A DNA stretch of 64,000 nucleotides from Agrostemma githago (Eukaryota > Streptophyta > Magnoliopsida > Caryophyllales > Caryophyllaceae), in NCBI GenBank assembly GCA_958450325.1, contig OY288262.1:12559081-12623080 (forward strand), given 5' to 3'. A program made the position numbers and the translations under genes. This document shows, piece by piece, positions 44,837 through 54,659 of this stretch (position 1 is the first letter of the stretch; every line of letters starts with the position of its first letter). The notes below the pieces were generated by a model. It was not told where the DNA came from, made no database searches, and was given only the letters and a program-made list of their open reading frames with translations.

Positions 44837-46616
44837 ATGGGTATCGATCATTTAACGGCTATGCTCCTCGCCTGGTCCCAATACTTTCGGGACGAGGAGA
44901 AGGTTAGGCTGACTCAAATGGGGATAGTCAATCTGTTCCCTTTCCAACGTCTAATAGTGGATTCACACTTTCTGGATGCCTGTCTGTCGTTTTGGGACAC
45001 CACCCATCACGTGTTTGCATTCCCGAGGGGCGAGATGTGTCCCTTGCCCGAGGAGATTGCGGCCATAGGCGGCTGGGGCCTTGCTATTCAGCCCGCCATT
45101 CCCCCGTTCTACCCGGATCCGAGGAGGAGATTAAGGGAGTTCTTGGGTTTGTCTCATGCTGAGGCAAACCGAATGGTGCAGGGAGATAACGTTTCCCTAT
45201 TCGATCTACCTGACAAGTTCATGAACCCACGGGACGTGAGGGCCACCCCTGCTCATAGGCGTAGGGCATTCGCCTTTTGCATGCTGCATTGCTATGTTTT
45301 CGAGGGGCTGATGGAGCTTGACTCGTGCAGGGGTCAAATCAGGCTAATCGGAGTGGTTGACCAGATGGAGACTGGTCATAGCCCTGCTTGGCTAGCCAGT
45401 GGGGAGATCATCATGGGTTTGGATGCCAGACGGCTTGACCCAACTCGACCGCTGACGGGGAGTACCCGTTTTCTTCAAGTATGCACCTCGAAATTTTTTT
45501 TTTTTTTTTTTTTTTTTTCACATTTCGCGCGAATCTTCTGATTCTCGTAAGTCACCCGATCGAGTGGACCTGTCACTCGATCGAGTGACACTCATACGGT
45601 GCTACTGCCTGTTTTTGACAGGCTTACTCGATCGAGTCAGCTTTTGCACTCGATCGAGTGGGCTGTAGCGAATTGCTCCGTTGCTTATTAAGCTTGTATA
45701 TGCTTTTCAGATATGGCTGTCGGAGCGGTTGTCAATCATAGAGACCCCTCCAAGCATTTCCAATTACCGGAGCAGTCAAATTAGCTCCCGAAGACGGAAG
45801 ATAAGCTCGAGTCATCGGATTGATCGAGCTTACTGGGACGAGGAGTTGGTGTTTCACGGGGGTCCCTTGATCAGGTGGACCGTCGCTTGGTGGTTCCTCT
45901 CGAAGTTGACCGGACTGGCTAAGAGGGACCAAGCCCGATACCTGACGATCTTGTCCCTAGACTGGACAGTTCACATCTATCCGGACCGCCTCCTAAGGCA
46001 GTTCGGTCCATCTCAGCGCATCCCTGAGAAGGAAGCCATTATTAGCGTCCCGCTCCAATTGATGGACGCTATGTGCGACACTTGGTTGCAACGATGGTTC
46101 ACTCGTCCCACATGGACGGTACCTAGCCCTTGCCAATCCGCTTGGGTATCACGGGCTTATAAGAAGTGGACTTCTGAAGAGTCCGAGGAAGCTCGAAAGG
46201 CCTTGAAGGTTGATGAGGCCATCGAATTGGTTCAGCGTGAGTCGGCGAAGGACAACAGAGACTTCTTCACCGGGGAACACAGTCCTGAGACCACAGTCCG
46301 GGAAGAATCGGGTCTTAAGTCACAAACTAAAACTCGATCTAAGGAAGTCGGTTCTAGCAGCACTCGAGGGCAGACTGACTTGGAACGACGACTTGGGCCG
46401 AGGTTGGCAGTCAGGGGCCGACTCGGTCCGCGTGACCGGCTCCCTGAGCCGGTCAGGGCTCGACTTGGGCCCATTGATATGACAGGGGAGTCGGGCTCAA
46501 ACACTCGAGCCCGAGCTAGAGAAGTTCCCGTGGTGATTCGGGAACGCTCCCCTCCGCGTCGTCGCCAGTGGACGACTAGGGATGCCAAGGACAAGGGGAA
46601 GGGCAAGATGCCCTAA
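44837..46616 (+). CDS. antisense extra protein of element C, two exons, intact
   Basis: Exon 1 is 44837-45478 (214 codons) and exon 2 is 45711-46616, joined in phase 0 (LQ then IWLSER) for a 515-residue protein. The start MGIDHLTAML is shared by all three copies. The N-terminal half has FWDTTHHVFAFPRGEMCPLP, HRRRAFAFCMLH and HSPAWLASGEIIMG. Exon 2 has WDEELVFHGGPLIRW, LYPDRLLRQ-like and WLQRWFTRPTW blocks. The last 90 residues are charged and end in RERSPPRRRQW and KGKGKMP, a plausible nuclear-targeting tail. The general layout recalls plant mobile domain or DUF7745 proteins, but I cannot confirm family membership. It lies antisense to pol with its own TATA box. Tat elements are known to carry such extra ORFs. 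The function is unknown. Confidence 0.78.
45479..45710 (+). other. intron of antisense gene in element C
   Basis: Donor CTTCAA|GTATGC and acceptor TGCTTTTCAG|ATATGG. It contains a run of about 25 T residues (45494-45518) and the palindrome cassette. Splicing is inferred from frame continuity and from conserved borders in three copies. Confidence 0.78.
45553..45663. repeat. palindrome cassette inside antisense intron (C)
   Basis: Two palindromes (one CCCGATCGAG, one exact), the spacer GCTACTGCCTGTTTTTG, then two more exact palindromes. The layout matches the LTR cassette at 42411-42596 in the same physical orientation. Confidence 0.88.
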
Positions 46617-47012
46617 ATGCCGAGTCCTTAGATTTATTATTATTTAAGTATTATTATTATTTTTTTTGTTGTGTGCCCTTTTTTTGTATTTATTTTTTGA
46701 TTCCTGCGTTTTGTAATTTCCCGAGCTTGTCGGGATTTTTTTTTTTAATTAATAAAGGAAGTTTATTATAAAACCGCTCCTGTCTTTTCTTGATTGCATT
46801 GGTTGTACCCTTTTGAGGGGTTGCCTACGTATCCGCGATTAGCAGAATCAAACCAAACGTAGTTCAGGCATAGGAAATTTGCAATCTCGAATTACACCAA
46901 GACTATTGGTTCAAGATGTTTATGACAGTAGAATAAGTAATTCTAGCTCATTGACTTGCTTTTTGTAAAAAAAATGATTTTGATAAAATTTGCTAATGAC
47001 ATTGAGAAATGG
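46617..47012. other. convergent intergenic region of element C
   Basis: 396 bp between the stops of the antisense gene and pol. It contains T runs, AATAAA near 46750, and a conserved block with GGTTGTACCC and TTTTGAGGGGTTGCC near 46801-46825. It is a candidate for two-way transcript termination. Confidence 0.55.
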
Positions 47013-50000
47013 CTAAGGGTAGTAACGCTTCAGCTGGTCCAGGTTGGTAGGGTTGACAAACTCGTTCCCATCCAGGTCTGTCAGCATCACTGCTCCCCCC
47101 GATAGGATTTTCTTCACCAGATATGGCCCAGCCCAATTGGGTTTGAATTTTCCCCTTGGGTCAACCGGTAGTAGAGCCCGAATAGACTTAAGGACTAGAT
47201 CGCCCTCCTTAATGTGTCTGGGCCTTACTCTCTTGTTGAAGGCCCGTTGGATCCTCTTCTGGTAGATTTGGATGTTATTGAGGGCACGAGACCGTCGTTC
47301 GTCTAGTAGAACCAGTGAGTCATACCGCGCTCGAACCCAGTCAGCTTCGGGTACTTGGCTTTCTAGCAGAATTCGGAGGGACGGTACCTCCAGCTCGACT
47401 GGTTGGACTGCCTCCATCCCGTAGGTTAGGTAATATGGTGTCGCCCCGGTTGCGGTGCGAATTGACGTTCGATATCCCCATAGGGCAAAAGGTATTTTGT
47501 CGGGCCAGTCCCGGTAATTATCAGCCATCTTTTTGAGTATGGTGACAATTGTTTTATTAGCCGCCTCTACTGCTCCATTTGTTTGGGGACGGTAAGGCGA
47601 GGAAGTATGCCTTTGGATTTTATACTTGGTCAGCAGGGCCGCAGTCTCGGCTTGAAAATGAGTCCCGTGATCACTGATAAATTCAGACGGAATCCCATAT
47701 CGACATATTATCTTTTTTTGGATGAACTTGGCGACATGTTTAGCAGTGAGAATGCGATATGATTCAGCTTCGACCCATTTGTTGAAATAGTCGATAGCTA
47801 CCAAAATAAAGCAATGCCCACCGGTACCTGAGGGATTTATTTTCCCGATTATGTCGATACCCCACGTTGAGAATGGCCAGGGTGACGTCATGGTATAGAG
47901 TAGTGATGACGGCATATGTTGCACATTGCCAAAAATTTGACAGTTATGACAATGTTTGACATACGACCGGCAGTCAGCTTCCATGGTATTCCAATAATAA
48001 CCGAGCCTCATGATTTTCCGGACCAGCATGTGGGCATTCATATGTGGGCCGTTTTCGCCATCATGTACTTCGGCCATAACCTTTTCAGCCTTATATTTGT
48101 CAACACAAAGGAGAAGAGCCCCATGTGCCGTCTTTTTATACAGTTGACCGTCGTCGGTGCGGATAAACTGGGTAGCTAGCCTTCGTAAGGCTTTCTTGGC
48201 TCGACCTTCCGTCCCGGGAGGGTATTCCCCGTTTGTCAGGTATTTGAACACAGCTTGGTACCATGGTTCGGGATCAGTTAACTCAATGTCTTCGATGTCG
48301 CAGATGTATGCTGGCTCGGACCGTCTTTCGACGCAAATCGGCATACTAGTCACGTGGTCGGGAATATTCAGTAAAGATGCCAATTTTGAGAGTGCATCTG
48401 CGAACTGATTTTCTTCCCGGGGCAGATATATGTATTCTACCTTTTGGAATTGTTTCTCGAGATCCCGTACTCGTGCCTGGTAGGCCACGAGATTAGCATT
48501 TCGAGTCTTCCATTTTTGAAGTGCTTGGTTAATGACCAAGGATGAATCACCATGTACCCAGAGATTTGTAATCCCCAGATTGGCGGCGGCTTGTAGCCCG
48601 TAAATGCATGCTTCGTACTCTGCTACGTTATTGGTAACATCAAAGTCCAGTTTGATGGAGACGGGAGTATGTTCCCCTTTTGGTGAAATTAGGAGGATCC
48701 CAACTCCGAACCCTCGAAAATTAGATGCACCATCGAAGTATAAATCCCAAGTTTCAGTATCAGTATGGAAAATATCTTCGTCTGGGAAGGACCAAGTGTC
48801 GGTGTGTCCCTCCTCGGTTATCGGGCTATCGGCGAGAAATTCAGCTACTACTCGACCTTTAATAGCCTTTACCGGTACAAACTTTAAGTCGAACTCTGCC
48901 AACATTAGAGTCCATCTAGAGATTCGGCCGTTGAGAACGGGCTTTTCGAAGATGTATTTGATGGGGTCCATCTTGGATAGCACATGGACCTCGTGACTGA
49001 GCATATAATGTCGGAGTTTCTTGGTAGCCCAGACTAGAGCCAAACACGTCTTTTCGAGCATGGTATATTTGCACTCATACTCTAAAAACTTCTTGCTGAT
49101 GTAGTAAATGGCTCTTTCTTCGGAGTTAACTGTTTGAGCCAGCATAGCCCCCATGGCTGTCTCGGTCGTCGTTAGGTATAACGACAGAGGCAAACCGGGT
49201 TGAGGTGGCATTAAGACTGGCGGAGCAGACAGAATTTCTTTGATTTTGTCGAAAGCGGTTTGGCACTTGTCGTCCCATAGTACCCGTTCTCCCATTTTCA
49301 GTTTCTTGAAAATTGGTTCACACACCATGGTTAACTTGGAAATGAACCGACTGATGTACTGGACTTTCCCGAGGAATCCCCTTATTTCTTTTTCGGTTTT
49401 GGGAGGTTGCATCTCGGTAATGGCTTTGATTTTAGCTGGATCGACTTCGATACCTCGTTGGCTAACGATATGACCCAGTAATTTGCCTGATGTTACCCCG
49501 AAACTGCACTTTTGAGGGTTTAACCTCATGTTGTATCTGCGCAATCGGGTGAAGAATTTTCTTAGGGCGGTGATGTGACCGTCCCGTTCTTTGGATTTGA
49601 CGATCATGTCGTCTACGTAAACTTCTACCTCTTTATGCATCATGTCGTGTAATAAAGTGGTAGCAGTCCTTTGATATGTGGCCCCGGCATTAATGAGACC
49701 GAAAGGCATGACGGTATAGCAGTAAGTACCCCAAGGTGTGGTGAAGGTAGTCTTACTCATGTCTTCTTCCGCCATCTTGATTTGATTATACCCGGCATAC
49801 CCATCCATGAATGATAGAAGGGCATGATCGGCCGTGTTATCCACCAATATGTCGATGTGTGGTAACGGAAATTCATCTTCCGGGCTCGCCTTGTTAAGAT
49901 CCCGAAAATCTACACATACTCGCACCTTACCGTCCTTTTTAGGAACCGGCACGATGTTTGCCACCCAGTCCGGATACTCGGACACTTGTATGAACCCGGC

Positions 50001-50888
50001 TTTAAATTGTTTGTCGACTTCTTCTTTTACCTTGAGAGACCACTCGGGCCTCATCCGACGAAGCTTCTGTTTGACCGGTTTGCACCCGTCTTTGATTGGT
50101 ATGTGGTGCTCGGCTATTTCCCGGTCTATCCCCGGCATGTCCTTGTAGGACCATGCGAAGACGTCCTTAAACTCTTGGAGGAGGTTTACGAACTGTTGTT
50201 TCTCCTCGGGATCTAAGGATAACCCTATCTTAAGTGTCTGAGGCTCTAAGGTTGTTCCCACATTTATGGACTCGGTTTCTTCGATTACCGGGTTCCAGGA
50301 CTCCCTTTGCTCTAGTTGCTCGATCAAATGCGGAGGTAAAGGTACCTGTTCGTCTGATTTCTCAATGTCATAGCATAAAACATTTTTAAAAGCAGAATTT
50401 GAAAGAGACAAGTCGTAAGCCGAACGGTTGTTATTATTGATTGAAAATTTGGAGAACAGCTCAAAGAGAGCAGCCATCTGATCATTGGTCAGTGGCGGGA
50501 TAGGTAGGGCACTCGGGACAGACCCCGAAGTGCCAGCAGCAGGAATAATAAAAGGGAGGGGGGTTACAGGAGTGACTCTAGCACCGACTTCCCTAGACTC
50601 GACCTCAGACTCTGACTCAGACTCCGACTCAGACTCGGACTCGGACTCAGGCATGTCTCCCTCTCCGGTGACCAGCTTGTAGATCCTTCCCTGACTGTCA
50701 GTCCACTTGACAGTCTTCCTCCAGGCTCTGTTTCCCGTCTCGGAACCAACATCCGAGATCAGCTTGGTCGGGTCAAACCTGTTGCTACGGAGGATCAGGT
50801 TGACCAGGTCTTCCTTTGGAGTTGGGGCTATGGTGTCTTCCCCAAACAGTAGCCCTAGTGCGAGCTCAGCATCTTCAGCTCCGTTGGA
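47013..50888 (-). CDS. pol: RT, RNase H, archaeal-type RNase H and integrase of element C, open frame
   Basis: Minus strand, open from just after the TAG at 50889 to the stop at 47013. Counting from the Met at 50654 (1213 residues): SE-repeat 3-17; RT about 185-400, with FMDGYAGYN at 282-290 and YVDD at 346-349 (49608-49619); native RNase H about 480-600, where LYLTTTETAMGA lacks the usual first Asp; archaeal-type RNase H about 635-760 with D641, AEYEA at 678-682, D703 and D753; integrase zinc finger about 864-905; integrase core D934, D995, E1030; and a GPY/F-type end with no chromodomain. All integrase and RT catalytic residues are present. It would normally be part of one Gag-Pol frame. 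Confidence 0.9.
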   Translation of the reverse strand, partial: SNGAEDAELALGLLFGEDTIAPTPKEDLVNLILRSNRFDPTKLISDVGSETGNRAWRKTVKWTDSQGRIYKLVTGEGDMPESESESESESESESEVESREVGARVTPVTPLPFIIPAAGTSGSVPSALPIPPLTNDQMAALFELFSKFSINNNNRSAYDLSLSNSAFKNVLCYDIEKSDEQVPLPPHLIEQLEQRESWNPVIEETESINVGTTLEPQTLKIGLSLDPEEKQQFVNLLQEFKDVFAWSYKDMPGIDREIAEHHIPIKDGCKPVKQKLRRMRPEWSLKVKEEVDKQFKAGFIQVSEYPDWVANIVPVPKKDGKVRVCVDFRDLNKASPEDEFPLPHIDILVDNTADHALLSFMDGYAGYNQIKMAEEDMSKTTFTTPWGTYCYTVMPFGLINAGATYQRTATTLLHDMMHKEVEVYVDDMIVKSKERDGHITALRKFFTRLRRYNMRLNPQKCSFGVTSGKLLGHIVSQRGIEVDPAKIKAITEMQPPKTEKEIRGFLGKVQYISRFISKLTMVCEPIFKKLKMGERVLWDDKCQTAFDKIKEILSAPPVLMPPQPGLPLSLYLTTTETAMGAMLAQTVNSEERAIYYISKKFLEYECKYTMLEKTCLALVWATKKLRHYMLSHEVHVLSKMDPIKYIFEKPVLNGRISRWTLMLAEFDLKFVPVKAIKGRVVAEFLADSPITEEGHTDTWSFPDEDIFHTDTETWDLYFDGASNFRGFGVGILLISPKGEHTPVSIKLDFDVTNNVAEYEACIYGLQAAANLGITNLWVHGDSSLVINQALQKWKTRNANLVAYQARVRDLEKQFQKVEYIYLPREENQFADALSKLASLLNIPDHVTSMPICVERRSEPAYICDIEDIELTDPEPWYQAVFKYLTNGEYPPGTEGRAKKALRRLATQFIRTDDGQLYKKTAHGALLLCVDKYKAEKVMAEVHDGENGPHMNAHMLVRKIMRLGYYWNTMEADCRSYVKHCHNCQIFGNVQHMPSSLLYTMTSPWPFSTWGIDIIGKINPSGTGGHCFILVAIDYFNKWVEAESYRILTAKHVAKFIQKKIICRYGIPSEFISDHGTHFQAETAALLTKYKIQRHTSSPYRPQTNGAVEAANKTIVTILKKMADNYRDWPDKIPFALWGYRTSIRTATGATPYYLTYGMEAVQPVELEVPSLRILLESQVPEADWVRARYDSLVLLDERRSRALNNIQIYQKRIQRAFNKRVRPRHIKEGDLVLKSIRALLPVDPRGKFKPNWAGPYLVKKILSGGAVMLTDLDGNEFVNPTNLDQLKRYYP
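50594..50650 (-). repeat. SE-codon acidic microsatellite in element C
   Basis: GAGTCX repeats give alternating Ser and Glu (PESESE..EVES) in the protease-RT linker. Copy number differs in every element here (4378-4420, 14362-14382, 24526-24560, 62550-62600). Confidence 0.8.
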
Positions 50889-53413
50889 CTAGATGAGGGC
50901 GAACACATCATCCGGGATGTAGTTGCAGTCCCGGGCCAAGTGGGTCCCGAGCTGCATAGCATTGGGTTGGTATAGACCAACCTGGATAGCCCCAAACACC
51001 GGTGTGACAAAGTAGTCAGCCAACCGTGGGCCATAAGGGCTCAAGTAGATACCCTTAAGGATGTTGCAGGCCTTTTCGATCCCTGCTCGGACAACATTGT
51101 CGGGGGTGATGTCATAACCGAAGTGAGATTCTTCGTCTTTGAGAACCTCGATGATCTTCCCAGCTGGAAGATCGGGTCGAGAAGTAGCCCCCGGAAAGTA
51201 TCCTAGGTTTTGGAGCATCATGTCGATACTCGTAGTGAAGTAAGGCCTAAAGAGGTACTCTTCCTCGATCATCCCCACAAAATCGAACCCCAGAGGTCCG
51301 TGCGTCCCGTGGCGTTACAGCTAGCCACAGTCATTGGTGTTGCCTCTAAAGTGATGACATCGTTAAGTAGAGGCATCTTAATCTTTCGGTGGAGTGTGGA
51401 GGACACCGCCTTGACCGCGTGGATCCAAGGCCTACCCAGGAGCAGGTTGAATGATGAGGTGACATCGATCACCTGAAACTCGAGCTCCTTCTCTATCGGG
51501 CCAGTGATAATGGTTAGTTTCACGGCCCCAGCTACCGACTTCGGGCTCCCATCGAAAGCTTGGATGGTCTGAGCAGTCGGAACATAGTCAGCCTCGGTAA
51601 TCCCGAGGGCTTTTGCGGTCCTTAGGGGAAGGACGTTCACAGCAGACCCGTCATCAACTAGGGTCATGGGAAGGTATTTTCCTCGGCAGACCACCGTGAT
51701 GTAGAGGGCCAGGTTATGGGTGGCCCTAAATGGTGGTAGGTCGGCTTCGGAGAAGGTGATTACCGGTCCTTCTTCCTTAGCCTTGCCCTTTAGGTGGGGC
51801 AAGATCGTGGCTACCATCTCAGCGGGGGTAACCAAAGAGTCAACCTTGATTTGATCGAGAGCCTTTGTGAGTGCTTCCCGATGTTCTTGAGAGCTAACCA
51901 GGAGTTGCCATATAGTGAGGTCAACTCGGGTTTTCTTCAACTGTTTCACAAGAGCCGTTTCAGCAGTTGGCTCTTCAGAGGCGACTTCCGTAATGACGGT
52001 TGTCGGGATAGGGGTGTCCCTAGAGCTAGTGGCTTGAAAGGGACGGCCAAGGTGGTTACTGGTTAAGACTCGAGATTTAGTCTTTCGAATCTCCTCGGCG
52101 GTAATGGGGACAGCTTCCCCTTTGGTGAGGTAGACGTCTTCCTCGTCATCGAACCAGATCCCGTTCACTTGCGGGATAAATGGGGAGATAAGGTGAGAGC
52201 AATCGATCACCTCCCCGGTAAAGATGGCGTGGGAGCTGAAAGGATTTTCCTTATTACTGGGCTTATCTCCGGGCAGCGGGATTTTACCGCTTTCGATCAG
52301 GTCCTGAATCAAGTGCTTCAGCTTCTAGCACTTCTCGGTATCATGCCCATTGCCTCGGTGGTATTGGCAATAGGCTTGGGCATTGTAGTTCTTGGAGCGT
52401 CGCTCAACCGGAACTTCAGGAGTTGGGCCTATCGGTTGGATTAGGCCTTTTGAGGACAGCCTTTGTAAGGCATAAGTATAGGTCGTACCTATATCGGTGA
52501 AAACCCGAGGTGGGGTGTTTCTCTTGGACGGGGCATCTAGTAGATTAACCGCGTCGAAAATGCTGCGGGTTGCAGCTTGAGGCTTGGTTGTGGAGGAAGA
52601 AGCCCCTTGGTAACCTTTAGCAGCGGCCTTAGTGAGGCCTTCCAGTCTCAGATCGTCTTCAATCCTCATACCCATTTCAGTAAGGGTAGTGAAATTGGGT
52701 ATGACGGCATATCGGAGGTGAACCCGGTAGGATGGGAGGAGGTTCTTAACAAAGGCCTCCACTAAAGTTTTCTCACTGGGCTTATCGAGCAGTTTCACGC
52801 TCTCAGCCCTCCAGCGTTGAAGGTATTTGGTAAAACCTTCTTTCGGCTCTTGGGCCATAACTTCCAGAGATCTCATTGTGGTTTGGATCTCGGTGTTGTC
52901 AGCATAGTTCCGAGCGAACTCGGTGGCCACATCATCCCATGTAGGGTATTTCTTCGGGTCTAGCCTGTAGTACCAGGCCCGAGGGTGCTTTTCAAGAGAC
53001 GCAGCAAAGAGGTTCTTGAACATGGTGGAGTCCACCCCTTTGATGGCCATGAACTCCTTGAAGGCCCGTACGTGTAGTAACGGGTCTTCAGTCCCTTCGA
53101 ACATAGGCAAACCGGTAAGGTTCAGGTTTGCAGGCAGCTTGTCACTTAGCGGGTTATACTCCCGACAATTTTCCCGGTGAATGTTGTTATTCCCAGTTAA
53201 ATGCACTTGTTCTTCCAGTCGGCGGACCGAGCTAACCAGTTCAGCTAAAGGTCCGGTAGTCCCGGTAGTAGGAGTCCTGTGCTCCACTGAAGCCAATCGA
53301 GTGACGATAGCGACTTGCCCAGCCCTCATTTCATTCAGTTGGGCATCGATGTCGGCCTGCTTCTCGATCATGGAATCAACGGAGGCTTTCAGTTCAGCTA
53401 AGGCAGTTTCCAT
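50889..53413 (-). pseudogene. gag: gag, protease and linker of element C, three lesions
   Basis: It starts METALAELKASVDSM at 53413. The order is coiled coil (residues 1-75), gag domain (about 110-290, FKEFMAIKGVDSTMF to LLPSYRVHLRYAV), and zinc finger YCQYHRGNGHDTEKC ending near 52325. TAG at 52326-52328 replaces the Trp of CWKLK. The frame continues through the protease, whose active site LVDDGSAV is at 51641-51665. A 1-bp loss near 51291 shifts the frame before FDFVGMIEEEYLF, and TAG at 50889-50891 replaces CAG. Everything else is open, so these are few and recent lesions. Both TAG changes fit C-to-T at CAG sites. Confidence 0.88.
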
Positions 53414-54640
53414 CCTGCGAGTGTGTCTGGTTGATGGTGGCCTGTCTGTAAGAACACCACGTAATCAGAAACCGAACCCAGTCTTGGAATCAAAGGAAAC
53501 AGCACATCCCGAGCGACCCAAAAAGAAAGGACTGAGTGGAAAAGACTCGAGAAAGACATCTAGACGGATGACTCGTGGGTGGTATGACTTCCTTAGGATT
53601 TCGGCTTCGTGGGCCTAGTCCTGTTCGAAGGAAGGTCCACGTGAGATTACTCCCCAGACTTTTGACTCGAGTGTATGGACGGACTTTCCTTTGTAGGGGT
53701 ATGCCCTACGCGGGTTGGTCGTGCCTTGACAGACAAGGCGGATTTGGGAAAGGGGGGAAACTCGTGATATAAGATCGACGGAGTTTCGACGCTATAAACC
53801 CTCTACGTATTATGCAAAGATCCGACACACGGATAGACGGTAGGTCCTACAATAAGGAAGGTTTATTTTAGGAAAGTTTGAAAGTTGAGGTTTGAATGCA
53901 AAATGAACGAATTTCCGAAAGTTTTGAAAACTGAAAACGGAATTTCGAAAACCGAGATTAGAATTTTGAAAAGGAAAAATTCCGAAAATCAAGGTGGTGG
54001 GGGCGGAAATTCGAGAATTAAAACGGACAGCATGCCGACTACAGAAAAGGATATTTTGAGTCAAATCGTTGATCCTAAATTTCGGCGGCATTCCGAGTTT
54101 TGAAAATTGGGTATTTTGAAAAAGTGAGTCCCGAAATGGGCAGCATTTCGGGTTTTTCAAAATTGGGTATTTTAGAATGACGGGTCCCGAAATGGACAGT
54201 ATTTCGGGTTTTTCGAAAGGTGGGTATTTTTGGAAAGATGCAAATTTGAAATGACGGTTTTTGAAAAATGACACGGAAACCAAGTAGCACGTAGTCAAAC
54301 AAGCATTATAACGACGCTTATGTATGCTTTACACTAAGTCTCGGTCGGTCAAAATAGGGTCTATACCAACAACGATGGCTTTCTCGTGTGATGGACGGAC
54401 TCCCTAAGCCGAGTTGGTCTTAGGACATGCCGCGAAACCGAGATGAATTCCACCATCGATGTTTTTAGCGCACCCATGTAGGAATGCACCGCGGTATAGT
54501 GGGACGTCGGTCACAAGTAACCGGCCCGGGCAAAAATGGGTTATGCATGAATCATTAGACTAACGCGCGCACACTAATCTACGAACGATTTCTCTTCGAG
54601 TCTCACCCTAGGAATCCCGATGACATGTGGTACATCAGGT
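53414..54640 (-). other. 5' leader of element C with tandem repeats
   Basis: It contains the acceptor-like TTCTTACAG (minus strand, near 53450) shortly before gag. At about 54085-54230 there are three imperfect copies of a unit with the CCCGAAATG..CAGYATTTCGGG core, equivalent to 20940-21100 in B. No gene is supported. Confidence 0.7.
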
Positions 54641-54659
54641 ATCCCCAGCGGAGTCGCCA
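54641..54659 (-). promoter_or_regulatory. primer binding site, tRNA-Arg type (element C)
   Basis: The minus strand reads TGGCGACTCCGCTGGGGAT, three bases after the 5' LTR. Confidence 0.93.

Noticed and set aside
51270..51295. Programmed frameshift between gag-protease and pol in C
   Set aside because: Element A reads through in one frame at this site, and B keeps the longer G run, so the 1-bp loss in C is a private lesion.
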